This document shows positions 28,087 to 37,381 of a stretch of 64,000 bases of DNA, in pieces. Origin of the DNA: DASQZK01 sp963763215 (GTDB lineage Bacteria; Bacteroidota; Bacteroidia; Bacteroidales; GCA-2748055); assembly GCA_963763215.1 (NCBI GenBank), contig CAVXNX010000002.1:186001-250000 (forward strand), given 5' to 3'. A program made the position numbers and the translations under genes. Every line of letters starts with the position of its first letter. The stretch's first letter is position 1. The notes below the pieces were generated by a model. The model did not search any database and was not told the origin of the DNA. It saw only the letters and a program-made list of their open reading frames with translations.

Positions 28087-28777
28087 CTAGTTTTCCAGGA
28101 AGGCGCCCTTCCACCTCTTATAAGGATTGGTGAATCGTACCGATTCCGGGTTGAACTTTTCCGTCTCCGCTTTTTCACCTGCCCATATACGGTATTCTTT
28201 GTATTCAGGGTGGCGGGGATTGGCCATTATGTTGAGGAAATTCAGGTAACCCGACGGTCCGCCGCAGTCTTCGGGAGGACATGCGCGGGCTCCGTCCGTA
28301 CAAACCGGGTATTTTACTCCTTTCTCCCTGTAAATATAGCCTTCGAGTTTCACCTTGTGGATCCATTCGTCCCCGTAATCATACGTGTATTCCGCTTCCG
28401 TTCCCAGGTCATTGAAATGTTTATAGACCGGGTATTTCCCAGCCGGGAAGTATCTCGTCTTCCTCATCATTGACCTGTTCGAAATCCGGTATGCCTATCC
28501 GCGAATCACGTTGCTTGCTTTTGCCTCGTATCCTGAAATCGTGCAAATGGTAATCCAGCCAACCCATGGAATCCTGGATGGCGACATGGAGATCCCAGAA
28601 ATTATAATCGGGCGGGACAAGAATGCGCCTCCAGATGAGGGGTGTAACATGCTGAAGCTCGATCCTGAATTGAAGGACGTAATGATGGGGGAAGGGATGG
28701 TTCTCCGGCTTCACATAATTCATGAGATAGCCGTTTTGAGTATAGTTTTTGTTGTACTGGCTGGGCATAACGCTCAT
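28087..28777 (-). CDS. Plasmid pRiA4b ORF-3-like protein (one frame break)
   Basis: Reading from MSVMPSQYNKN (28777), or possibly from MNYVKPENHP at 28723, the protein shows LQFRIELQHVTPLIWRRILVPPDYNFWDLHVAIQDSMGW, HLHDFRI, then EYTYDYGDEWIHKVKLEG and CPPEDCGGPSGY, the standard marks of the pRiA4b ORF-3 family. One extra C (plus-strand GGG at 28430-28432) splits it; removing it joins GWEIP to VYKHFNDLG. The family is widespread, sometimes found as an IS passenger, and of unknown function. It is convergent with the sialidase-like gene across 53 bases. No IS end was seen around it. Confidence 0.85.
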
Positions 28778-28963
28778 TTTAATGGAAGAAAACCTTATTT
28801 CAACGGTAAATATACAAGAATTGGTGCCTGTTGCGAACGATCTGGAGTGAATTTCTGTCCGGTAAGACATGAAATTCCAAGCGGGAGCCAGCGCTGACAA
28901 TTCGTTTCATACGGTATATTTCATCCGGTTCAGGATGTGAAAAGGGTGCTTACGGCCGGCAGA

Positions 28964-30634
28964 TCATCCGATCTGCATGATCGCCCAGGCAATGAGGATC
29001 AGGATGGCAACAAAAGCCCAGCTGAGAAGGAATCCCATAAGATCTTCCTTATACCGGGTGAAAAAATGGGTCCACCGGCTCTTTTTTCTCCATCCGGGAA
29101 GATCGAGCAAAAGGAGATCGTCGCCGGTTTCGGAGGCAAGGGGTTTCTTTCCATGCTTGTCAACGACATCCGCATCGGATTTCCGCCGCATTTTGTCGAA
29201 AAAGGCTTCCGTGCGTTGCGTATCCTCACGTGGGGTGAGGATGCTGACCACGAAGAAAATGATGAACCCGGCGAGCATAGCAAGCCCGAATGGAGCCGGT
29301 TTCCACTTGTACACGAGAAGTAACTCTCCGGTATTCAGGAAGTTGATCAGGTAATAGGACGAGAAGGAGACGATAAGGGAAGCGGCGGCACCGTAACGGT
29401 TAGCGCGTTTCCAGATCACCCCGCCCAGGAAGATGATCCCCATGAAGGCGGCGATCGTTTCAACGAACAGGAAGGCATAAAGGACCCTTTTGATGCCCAG
29501 GGCGAAGACGACGGCGGCCAGGGACAATACCAGCCCGGAGTACCGGCCCATCCAGAGCAGTTTACGGTCGGGCGCCTGGGGATTCAGGTACCGTTTGTAG
29601 AAATTCTGGGTGAAGAGCGCCCCGGTATTGACCATGAAATTGGAGCATGATGACATGTTGGCGGCAACGATGGCGGCCAGCATCAGGCCGGTCAGTCCCG
29701 GGGTGAGCAGCACACGGCTGGCATAGCCGAACGCCATTTCGGGATCTTCCAGCTGAACCTTGTTTTTGATCACCAGCGCCGCCACCACCAGTCCGGTGAG
29801 CGCCCAGCCGATGGTCACGAGCCGTTTGACCAGCGATCCGAAGGTCTGCCCGATGCGGCCCGAACGTTCTGTGTTGCCGGTGGCACACATCGAGATCATG
29901 TGGGGCTGGGCCGTGATCCCCACCATGCCGTTGAGGGCGAGCATGGCAATGGTGAAGGCGTCGATGCCGCTGCTGCTGTTGATGATGTCGAAGAAGCGGT
30001 GGGGCAGGACGCTGCGCATGCCGGCGAAGCCGTGAACCTCTTTCAGCCCGAGCGGGATCAGCATCATGGACAGGATGATGATCAGGAATGACTGGATAAA
30101 ATCGGTGTAGGCTGAAGCGATGAGGCCGCCTGCGAAGCTGTACACAATGAACGCCACCGTCATCGCCAGGACCACGCCGTTGGGGGAGATCAGGTCACCG
30201 GTGGCCACCGAGATCACTTTGGCTGCACCCTGCAGCATGGCTCCCATGCTGAACACGAAAAAGGCGATGGCAAAAAGGGAGTACACAATGCCCAGCTCTT
30301 TTCCGTACCTGTCCTCGATGATCTCACCCACCGTGGTCCGTTCACTGCGGCGGTAGAACGGCGCGATGAGCCAGTAAAAAGGGGTGATCAGCATATTCTT
30401 CCACTGGTACCAGATCGTGGCAAACCCCTGGGCAAAGGTGGCTCCTGTCTGGGCCACGGGCATCTCGGCATGCGTCCCCGTGCCGAATGCCTGTCCCATC
30501 ATGATCCACCAGCTGAACTTCCGCTCACCCGTGAAATAGCTGTCGCTGCTTTTGATCCGTCGCGAAATCCACAGTCCGAAAATGGTGATGGAAACAAAAT
30601 ACCCGATCAGTACAATATAATCCAGTGTGCTCAT
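28964..30634 (-). CDS. Sodium:solute symporter (SSS family)
   Basis: A protein of 556 residues with about thirteen to fourteen membrane segments. Family signs are the N-terminal LDYIVLIGYFVSITIFGLWISRR, SSDSYFTGERKFSWW, the segment VYSFAGGLIASAYTDFIQ in helix 5 and AAIVAANMSSCSNFMVNTGALFTQNFYKR, where the small and hydroxyl residues form the sodium site. A charged loop near residues 475-525 precedes the last helix. SSS members in Bacteroidota often carry sialic acid, other sugars or carboxylates. Its 5' side is the repeat array 30635-32329, so its promoter must lie within or just beside the repeats. The nagA gene is upstream on the same strand beyond the array. Confidence 0.92.
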   Translation of the reverse strand: MSTLDYIVLIGYFVSITIFGLWISRRIKSSDSYFTGERKFSWWIMMGQAFGTGTHAEMPVAQTGATFAQGFATIWYQWKNMLITPFYWLIAPFYRRSERTTVGEIIEDRYGKELGIVYSLFAIAFFVFSMGAMLQGAAKVISVATGDLISPNGVVLAMTVAFIVYSFAGGLIASAYTDFIQSFLIIILSMMLIPLGLKEVHGFAGMRSVLPHRFFDIINSSSGIDAFTIAMLALNGMVGITAQPHMISMCATGNTERSGRIGQTFGSLVKRLVTIGWALTGLVVAALVIKNKVQLEDPEMAFGYASRVLLTPGLTGLMLAAIVAANMSSCSNFMVNTGALFTQNFYKRYLNPQAPDRKLLWMGRYSGLVLSLAAVVFALGIKRVLYAFLFVETIAAFMGIIFLGGVIWKRANRYGAAASLIVSFSSYYLINFLNTGELLLVYKWKPAPFGLAMLAGFIIFFVVSILTPREDTQRTEAFFDKMRRKSDADVVDKHGKKPLASETGDDLLLLDLPGWRKKSRWTHFFTRYKEDLMGFLLSWAFVAILILIAWAIMQIG

Positions 30635-30659
30635 AATAAATAGGTTACCTTGTTATTGA

Positions 30660-32329
30660 TGTTTCTCTTTTCTCTGCTGTTTTACCCGTACTTCCGTACC
30701 CACGTATCCACGTTACCGTGATGGACCGGAAGGTGGAAGCTGGAAGGTGGAAGGAGCGGAAACACTTCCACAGAAACAGAGATGTAAAAGATTATCGGTG
30801 AACGATGTGCTCACGTCCTTCATCACCCCACATCTGGCCTTCTCACTTCTCACTTCTCCTTCTCACTTTCTCACTTTCTTCATCACCCCATCACCCATCA
30901 CCTCATCACTTTGTTTTCTTTACTTTCTTTTCAAGGGCAAAAGAAAGTAAACAAAGAAACCCTCCGCGATTGACAACCCTCTCTCGCCCTTGTCGCACAG
31001 GCCAACAACACTGGGGCCGGGCTCGTTCAGGTTCGCACCAATCGCGGGTTGCCATCGCGCTCTGCTAAGGTTTTACTTCGCGGAGAACGGAGAACGTATT
31101 ACAAACGGTGTTAATGGAGAAGCATTCCCCCGGTATGATCGTATGCACGTTCTCAATCGGATTCCCCTGTCAAGGGACTGATGTTAATCTTCGTCTAAAA
31201 CATGACGATGACTTTCTCACTTCTCACTTTCTCACTTTCTCACTTTCTTCATCACCCCATCACCCCATCACCTCCTCACTTTGTTTTCTTTACTTTCTTT
31301 TCAAGGGCAAAAGAAAGTAAACAAAGAAACCCTCCGCGATTGACAACCCTCTCTCGCCCTTGTCGCACAGGCCAACAACACTGGGGCCGGGCTCGTTCAG
31401 GTTCGCACCAATCGCGGGTTGCCATCGCGCTCTGCTAAGGTTTTACTTCGTGGAGAACGGAGAACGTATTACAAACGGTGTTAATGGAGAAGCATTCCCC
31501 CGGTATGATCGTATGCACGTTCTCAATCGGATTCCCCTGTCAAGGGACTGATGTTAATCTTCGTCTAAAACATGACGATGACTTTCTCACTTCTCACTTC
31601 TCACTTTCTCACTTCTCACTTTCTCACTTTCTTCATCACCCCATCACTCCATCACCTCCATCACTTTGTTTTCTTTACTTTCTTTTCAAGGGCAAAAGAA
31701 AGTAAACAAAGAAACCCTCCGCGATTGACAACCCTCTCTCGCCCTTGTCGCACAGGCCAACATCACTGGGGCCGGGCTCGTTCAGGTTCGCACCAATCGC
31801 GGGTTGCCATCGCGCTCTGCTAAGGTTTTACTTCGTGGAGAACGGAGAACGTATTACAAACGGTGTTAATGGAGAAGCATTCCCCCGGTATGATCGTATG
31901 CACGTTCTCAATCGGATTCCCCTGTCAAGGGACTGATGTTAATCTTCGTCTAAAACATGACGTTGACTTTCTCACTTCTCACTTCTCACTTCTCACTTCA
32001 TCACTCCATCACCCCATCACCTCATCACTTTTTTTCTTTACTTTCTTTTCAAGGGCAAAAGAAAGTAAACAAAGAAACCCTCCGCGATTGCAAACCCGTG
32101 ATCGCCCTTAACGCACCGGCCCTACTCACCGGCCCGGTCTCACACGGGTTCACACCAATCGCGGGCGCCCCCGCGCTCTGCTAAAATTTTATTTCGTAAA
32201 GAACGGCGAATGTATTTTAAATGGCGTTGGCGGAGAGACGCTGGAAAATCGTATTCCCGATTCAATCAGATTCGCCCGATACGGTACTTACAACTATCTC
32301 TGTCCTTACGCCTTACCGTCCCCACGTAC
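30660..32329. repeat. Tandem array of a roughly 370-bp structured repeat (four units)
   Basis: Four units follow head to tail; the left core arm CCGCGATTG is at 30964, 31334, 31719 and 32082, giving periods of 370, 385 and 363. Each unit has a (TCACTTTC)n tract of varied length, a perfect 11-bp hairpin (30921-30949, 31291-31319, 31676-31704, 32039-32067), an 83-84-base core closed by a 9-bp stem, and a tail with GGAGAACGTATTACAAACGG and CAATCGGATTCCCCTGTCAA. Units 1-3 are subtype A and nearly identical; unit 4 is subtype B. GTACCCAC-like stretches flank the array (about 30690 and 32315-32360, the latter running into the nagA 3' end). Length differences come mostly from the TCACTTTC tract. No credible gene lies here. 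Confidence 0.92.
32082..32164 (+). repeat. Subtype B core with three nested stems
   Basis: This copy shows the fold most clearly. P1 is CCGCGATTG (32082-32090) with CAATCGCGG (32156-32164); P2 is AACCCGTG (32093-32100) with CACGGGTT (32143-32150); P3 is ACCGG (32115-32119) with CCGGT (32134-32138), or GGCC with GGCC. All three are perfect. Subtype A keeps P1 and P3, but in place of P2 has AACC/GGTT and GCCC/GGGC around an internal loop. Confidence 0.7.
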
Positions 32330-33538
32330 CTACGTACCCACGTACCTTCTTACCCCCGACACCCACGTCTCTCTCACCTCCAGCGTAGGACCTGTCCGCT
32401 CAAAGAGAACCAGGTCGGCCCGGGCACCTTCCTTCAGTACACTTCTGCCGGAAAAACCATAGATGGCCGCGACATCACGTCCGGCCATGTTCATGGCTTC
32501 AGCCAGGCTGCATCCCGTCACTTCCATGAAGTGACCCACCCCGCCAATCAGTGGCAGAGAGGCGCCCGCCAGGCAGTCCTGCTCCACGTTCAGTAAAACG
32601 CCTTCCTCCGTGACCCGGATATCGCTGCCGGCAAAATGGTACATCCCCGGAGGCATCCCGGCCAGTGCGGTGACATCGGAGGTGAGGATCATCCGTCCCG
32701 GCCCTTTCACTTTGTAAAACACCCGGATCTCCTCATCGGTGAGGTGATGCCCGTCGGCGATGAGGCTCGGGATGATCCGGTCATCGGCAAGCTGAGGCCA
32801 GATGGGATTGTGATGACGGTGGATCATGTTGGCGCAACCATTTCCGAGGTGAACGGATAGCCTGACACCCAATTCGACTGCCATGGCGATCTCCTGCGCC
32901 GAAGCACTGGAATGTCCGATGGCCACTTCTGTTCCCGCTTCCACGCACTCCCGGATGAACCCCCTGGCCCCCTCAAGCTCCGGGGCCATGGTCAGCTGCA
33001 GGATCCTTCCTCCCGAAGCTTCCAGGTATTCCGAGAATTCTTTCCAGGAAGGCTTTCTGACATATGCTGCCGGATGCGTGCCCCGGTAACCGTCTTCGGG
33101 CGAAATGTAGGGACCTTCGAGATGAAACCCGGGAATGGCCTGTTTAAGGGTCTCATCCTCGAGGGCGGCAGACAGGATCCGGAAATTCCTGACCAGGTTT
33201 TCGTGGCTGTTGGTGATCAATGTCGGAAAAAACGAGGTCACCCCCTTTTCCCATAATGCCGTTGCCACCTTTCGGATCCCTTCGACAGTGAGATCATCTC
33301 CCGAGAAATCCACGCCGGCATACCCGTTGACCTGGTTGTCGAAAAGTCCCGGGGCTATATAAAAGGCCGGCCCGGAACCGGCGGGCGGGGCAGGCGTGAT
33401 CTTCCGGATGAGCCCCCCGGAAATATCGATGCGGACAGGTTGTCCTGTCTCATAATGCAGCCCGTGTACAGAAACTCCGGAATGGGGATCGCCTGTATCC
33501 GGAACATTTGAACGGCCGGAGGTCTCAGGTTTGGTCAT
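32330..33538 (-). CDS. nagA: N-acetylglucosamine-6-phosphate deacetylase
   Basis: A protein of 402 residues from MTKPETSGRS. PGLFDNQVNGYAGVDF replaces HxH by QxN, as in E. coli NagA (single-metal type). Glu141 in FHLEGPYI, His209 in GHSSAS, His230 in HLGNGCANMIH and the catalytic Asp288 in LTSDVTALAG complete the site. The enzyme removes acetate from GlcNAc-6-phosphate (or GalNAc-6-phosphate) in the cytoplasm. It is divergent from a LacI-type regulator gene, and a TTGTGTACG half-site at 33647-33661 is shared with the operator-like dyad before that regulator. No nagB deaminase or GlcNAc kinase is seen nearby. The in-frame stretch upstream to 33640 is unlikely to be translated. Confidence 0.92.
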   Translation of the reverse strand: MTKPETSGRSNVPDTGDPHSGVSVHGLHYETGQPVRIDISGGLIRKITPAPPAGSGPAFYIAPGLFDNQVNGYAGVDFSGDDLTVEGIRKVATALWEKGVTSFFPTLITNSHENLVRNFRILSAALEDETLKQAIPGFHLEGPYISPEDGYRGTHPAAYVRKPSWKEFSEYLEASGGRILQLTMAPELEGARGFIRECVEAGTEVAIGHSSASAQEIAMAVELGVRLSVHLGNGCANMIHRHHNPIWPQLADDRIIPSLIADGHHLTDEEIRVFYKVKGPGRMILTSDVTALAGMPPGMYHFAGSDIRVTEEGVLLNVEQDCLAGASLPLIGGVGHFMEVTGCSLAEAMNMAGRDVAAIYGFSGRSVLKEGARADLVLFERTGPTLEVRETWVSGVRRYVGT

Positions 33539-33646
33539 ATCGACTGGTTTTTCTGAATGATCGGTCGCGCTGTTAACCCAACAGACATGATCTTCTGCCG
33601 TTTGGAAAGTCCTGCCATCCGTGGAAGCAAGCCTGCACATGGGTCA

Positions 33647-33667
33647 TGTTAGCGTACACAAATAAAA
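33647..33667 (-). promoter_or_regulatory. Candidate nagA promoter and operator half-site
   Basis: On the minus strand TTTATTTG (33666-33659) resembles the -7 box and is followed by TTGTGTACGCTAACA, which shares TTGTGTACG with the dyad at 33837-33856. A clear -33 box was not found. It may be a weaker operator of the LacI-type regulator. Confidence 0.35.
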
Positions 33668-33836
33668 ACAATAATTTGGTTTCTTCCTAATCCGGCTCTT
33701 TACTTTTGCCACTTCTGCCCGACGGTCTGCCTCATCGCGTCCATGATCATTTTGCAAAGGATGGGGGATGCACCGGGCATTTCTTCCGGATGGAGGTGGC
33801 CGCAACGGGAGCTCAGAAAATAAATTTGCCGGGAAA

Positions 33837-33869
33837 AATTGTGTACGTTCACAATTATTTCTTTATTTG
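33837..33869 (+). promoter_or_regulatory. Operator-like dyad overlapping the regulator promoter
   Basis: AATTGTG and CACAATT (33837-33843 and 33850-33856) are perfect inverted arms with a six-base centre, TACGTT. TTG inside the left arm lies 20 bases before TTTATTTG (33862-33869), a plausible -33/-7 pair, and the ATG follows at 33890. A bound LacI-type dimer would cover the promoter, so autorepression is likely. Confidence 0.6.
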
Positions 33870-33889
33870 TAAGATCAAGATTGCGAAAC

Positions 33890-34951
33890 ATGAAAGGAAA
33901 TGTCAGGCTGATCGACATCGCCAGGAAGGCGAACGTTTCTCTCGGGACGGTGGACCGCGTGGTCAATGGGCGGGGGAACGTCGCCCCGGAGACGGAAGCC
34001 CGGGTCCGGGAGATCCTGAAAGATCTGGATTACCGGCCCAATCTTCTGGCCAGCTCCCTGGCTTCAAAAAAGCGCCTCAGGATCGCGGTCCTGCTGCCGA
34101 AGCCCTACGGCGAAGATTACTGGCATCAGATCCTGGAGGGGATTGAAAAGGAAGAAGCCGAGATCAGCCGTTTTGGCGTTGAGGTCTCCGATTTTCTCTA
34201 CGAACAGTACGATGACCTGCAATATAAAGCCTTCTCACGGAAAATTCTTGACCAGGGATATGACGGGGTCCTCACCGCCCCGGTTTTCGAGGGCGAAACC
34301 CGGAAATTTGCCACGCAACTCGATGACCATGGTGTTCCCTATGTCTTTATCGATGCGGGGATCAGCGGAACACGCCCGTTATGCTCTGTCAGCCAGGACG
34401 TCTTTCAAAGCGGGAGGCTGGGCGCCCGCCTGCTGGATTTCGGATTGGGAACCGACGATGAGATCCTGATGGTCAGCATCAGGCTTCATGCCGAAAATGC
34501 CGAACATTCCCTCCTCCGCGCCGGTGGATTCAGGGATTACTTCCGGTCGGGGAACCATCCCGGGAAGATCATCCACCCGCTGGAAATCGTCAATCCCAGG
34601 TATGAGATGCTATCTGCATCGCTCGATGGGATCTTTTCCGGACATCCACGGATCAGGGGGATATTCATCAATAATTCCAAAGCCTTCATGATCGCCCGTT
34701 ACCTTAAGGAACATGCACTCTCCGGCGTTAAGCTGGTCGGGTTTGATCTGATTGAACAAAATATCCTGGCTCTGAGAGCGGGAACCATCGACTTTCTGAT
34801 CTATGACCAGTCGGAAAGCCAGGGCGAAATTGGTCTGAACATTCTTTTTGATTACCTGGCCCGGCGTAAGCCTTCACCCTCCAGAGTGAAGATGCCCGTG
34901 CACATTGCCACCAGGGAGAATCTGGACGGCATCTTACCCGGGCAGGACTGA
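33890..34951 (+). CDS. LacI family transcriptional regulator
   Basis: A protein of 353 residues. The N-terminal helix-turn-helix and hinge are clear: RLIDIARKANVSLGTVDRVVNGRGNVAPETEARVREILKDLDYRPNLLASSLA. Residues 62-350 form a periplasmic-binding-protein-like sugar-sensing domain (LRIAVLLPKPYGEDYWHQILEGIEK, then LVGFDLIEQNI). It probably senses a sugar or sugar phosphate and controls nagA, itself, and perhaps the GH109-like gene that follows 28 bases downstream. The dyad at 33837-33856 is the likely operator. The start is placed at MKGNVRL because it begins the family domain. Confidence 0.9.
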   Translation: MKGNVRLIDIARKANVSLGTVDRVVNGRGNVAPETEARVREILKDLDYRPNLLASSLASKKRLRIAVLLPKPYGEDYWHQILEGIEKEEAEISRFGVEVSDFLYEQYDDLQYKAFSRKILDQGYDGVLTAPVFEGETRKFATQLDDHGVPYVFIDAGISGTRPLCSVSQDVFQSGRLGARLLDFGLGTDDEILMVSIRLHAENAEHSLLRAGGFRDYFRSGNHPGKIIHPLEIVNPRYEMLSASLDGIFSGHPRIRGIFINNSKAFMIARYLKEHALSGVKLVGFDLIEQNILALRAGTIDFLIYDQSESQGEIGLNILFDYLARRKPSPSRVKMPVHIATRENLDGILPGQD

Positions 34952-34979
34952 ACGTACAGGATTTCTAAAACATTGATCC

Positions 34980-36415
34980 ATGAAAAGTAACCGAAGGAAT
35001 TTCCTCAAATTGTCGGGCCTGGCCGCCCTGGGCCTGGCCAATGCCAGAGTTGTCGAGGCCGGTGCCACCCAGCCGTCAGCAGGGCTTCATCCCCTGGACA
35101 GAAGTCCCGGGCACGGGACCCAGGTCTTCAATATGAGCGGATATGCAGCGCCACCTCTCGAAACCGTCAGGATCGGTTTCATCGGGCTGGGTAACAGGGG
35201 CCCCGCTGCCGTTCAGCGCATGACCTATATTGAAGGCGTTGAGATCAAGGCCCTGTGTGACCTCCGCCCCGAACGCACCGGCTATGTCAGTTCGTTGCTG
35301 AAAGACACACGCTTTTCCCCTGATATCTACACGGGATCCGAAAACGCCTGGAAGAAGATGGTCGAACGCGACGATATCGACCTGGTGTACATCTGCACAC
35401 CGTGGGATATCCATACCCCAATGGCCGTTTATGCCATGGAGCATGGCAAACACGCCTGCACCGAAGTTCCGGCGGCGACAACCCTCGACGAATGCTGGCA
35501 GCTGGTGGAGACTTCCGAACGAACCCGGAAACATTTTATGATGCTGGAGAACTGCTGTTACGACTTCTTTGAACTGCTGACGCTGAACATGGCCCGCCAG
35601 GGTTTCTTCGGTGAGATCATTCACGGTGAAGGGGCTTACCTGCACGACCTGCTCGAAGGCAATTTTTCGAAGGAAAAATATTGGGACATGTGGCGGCTGA
35701 AGCAAAACGCTACAGGAACGGTAATCTGTATCCCACACACGGCCTGGGCCCCATCTGCCAGATCATGAATATCAACCGCGGTGACCGGATGGATTATATG
35801 GTCTCCACCTCGAGTGATGATTTTTCAATGGGCCGGATGGCACGGAAACTCGCCGCCGAAGATGCGTTTTATGCTCCCTATGCCGATAAGACCTTCAGGG
35901 GAAATATGAATACGTCGACGATACGGACGATGAAGGGCCGCACCATCATGATCCAGCACGATGTCAGTTCACCGCGTCCCTATTCCCGCATCCACCAGGT
36001 CAACGGCACCCGGGCCATGGCGTGCAAGTACCCGCTGCCTGCACGGATCTCCAACGGCGGAGACGACTGGCTTACTGAAGAGGAATACAAGGCCGTCGAG
36101 GAAAAGTACACACCGGAGATCGTGAAGAGGATTGGTGAAATGGCCAAAGAAGTGGGAGGACACGGCGGCATGGACTTCCTGATGGACTGGAAGACCATCG
36201 ATTCCCTGCGCAACGGACTGCCTCTCGATGAAAACGTTTATGACGCGGCGCTGTGGAGTTCAATCGCCCCGCTCAGCGAATGGTCGGTCGCGCACCGGTC
36301 CGCTTCCATCGATGTACCCGACTTTACCCGCGGCTCCTGGAAAACAAACGAACCGGTCGACATTTCCCTCTCCCGCGGCGGGACCACAAGGGTGATTTCC
36401 CCGGTGAAAGCCTGA
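34980..36415 (+). CDS. GH109-like (alpha-N-acetylgalactosaminidase-type) Gfo/Idh/MocA enzyme (one frame break)
   Basis: About 478 residues after adding one base near 35712, where the frame changes between RLKQNA and RNGNLYPTHGLGP. A twin-arginine-like signal (NRRNFLKLSGLAALGLA) is at the N-terminus. The NAD-binding motif GFIGLGNRG, CTPWDIHTPMAVYAMEHGKHACTEVP, and NLYPTHGLGPICQIMNINRGDRMDYMVSTSS are the hallmarks of GH109 enzymes, which use bound NAD in a redox-assisted removal of alpha-GalNAc. It would act in the periplasm. With nagA and the regulator beside it, it supports an N-acetylhexosamine module. The break is one of only two that need a missing rather than an extra base. Confidence 0.88.
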
Positions 36416-36453
36416 TCGTTCCACCGGCATCCGATCCATTAAATGAGGACATT

Positions 36454-37341
36454 ATGATGAAAGACATTCTTGCCATCTTGTTGATCTCCATCGCTGTTCC
36501 GGGTTTCGGGCAGGATGGGGTCGTCCTTACTGAAAATTTCGAAGAACCTACCCTGAAGGCGCTCTTCAGCCACTGGGATGATGTGGTGAACGGCAAAGGC
36601 ATGGTCTTCAGCACCGATGTGCCTGAGGGCAGCAAGGGGAAACAATCGCTCGTCATGAGCTATACGCCGGGAGAAAACACCGGCGGACATCTTTATAAGA
36701 TGCTTCCCGAAGGGTATGATACGCTTTATGCGCGTTTTTATGTCAAGTTCATTACCCACTACAGCCGGGTTCACCATTTCGTGAAGATGGGCGGGTATAA
36801 TCCCCCCACTCCTTATCCGCAGGGACATGCCGGTATCAGGCCCAAAGGCGATGATACGTTTATTACCGGCATTGAACCCATGGGAGATGACTGGCGTTGG
36901 GATTTTTATACCTATTGGATGTACATGCGCGGCTACGCCGATCCACGGTATTTCTGGGGAAACACCTTTCATCCCGATCCGCCCGCTCCGGTGGTCAGGG
37001 ATGAATGGATCTGCGTTGAATTTATGATGAAGATGAATGAGCCTGTATCTTCCTTCAACGGGGAACAAGCCTTCTGGATCAATGGGAAAAAAGTGCTTGA
37101 CCTGGGCAAAGGACATCCGAACGGTTACTGGAACTGGGACAAATGGATCCCCGATCCCGACAGCTCCGGCTTCGAAGGTTTCCGCTGGAGAACGGTCGAA
37201 CCGTTGAAGATTAATTTTTTCTGGCTCAGCTATTACATGACCGATGGCAAACCGGGCGAGATCGATAAAGTGCTTTTCGACGACGTCGTGGTCTCAAAGC
37301 ATTATAACGGCCCGCTTCCCGGCGACCCGCACGCTGAATGA
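36454..37341 (+). CDS. Secreted protein of unknown function, jelly-roll (lyase- or lectin-like) candidate
   Basis: A protein of 295 residues with a signal peptide (MMKDILAILLISIAVPGFGQ). No family was recognised with certainty. The pattern LTENFEEPTLKALFSHWDDV, LYARFYVKFITHYSRVHHFVKMGGY, WICVEFMMKMNEP, GEQAFWINGKKVLDLGKG and KINFFWLSYYM..IDKVLFDDVVVS is that of an all-beta sandwich with exposed aromatics, as in heparin-lyase-like or polysaccharide-lyase proteins. VHHFVKM and the Trp/Tyr-rich DWRWDFYTYWMYM could line a glycan groove. It follows the GH109-like gene by 38 bases and is convergent with the CocE-type gene. Confidence 0.65.
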   Translation: MMKDILAILLISIAVPGFGQDGVVLTENFEEPTLKALFSHWDDVVNGKGMVFSTDVPEGSKGKQSLVMSYTPGENTGGHLYKMLPEGYDTLYARFYVKFITHYSRVHHFVKMGGYNPPTPYPQGHAGIRPKGDDTFITGIEPMGDDWRWDFYTYWMYMRGYADPRYFWGNTFHPDPPAPVVRDEWICVEFMMKMNEPVSSFNGEQAFWINGKKVLDLGKGHPNGYWNWDKWIPDPDSSGFEGFRWRTVEPLKINFFWLSYYMTDGKPGEIDKVLFDDVVVSKHYNGPLPGDPHAE

Positions 37342-37381
37342 CCGGCAGGTGGATGGGCTGCCCCTCCATCTCACGCCTTGT

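Noticed and set aside
28087..28777. Active insertion sequence around the pRiA4b ORF-3-like gene
   Set aside because: The family can travel with transposons, but no transposase, terminal inverted repeats or target duplication were found nearby.
30747..32184. Series of 60-90-codon open frames in the 370-bp array (and their inverted counterparts at 56595-57195)
   Set aside because: They follow the repeat unit, overlap in several frames, and the sequence is better explained by conserved stem pairing than by coding.
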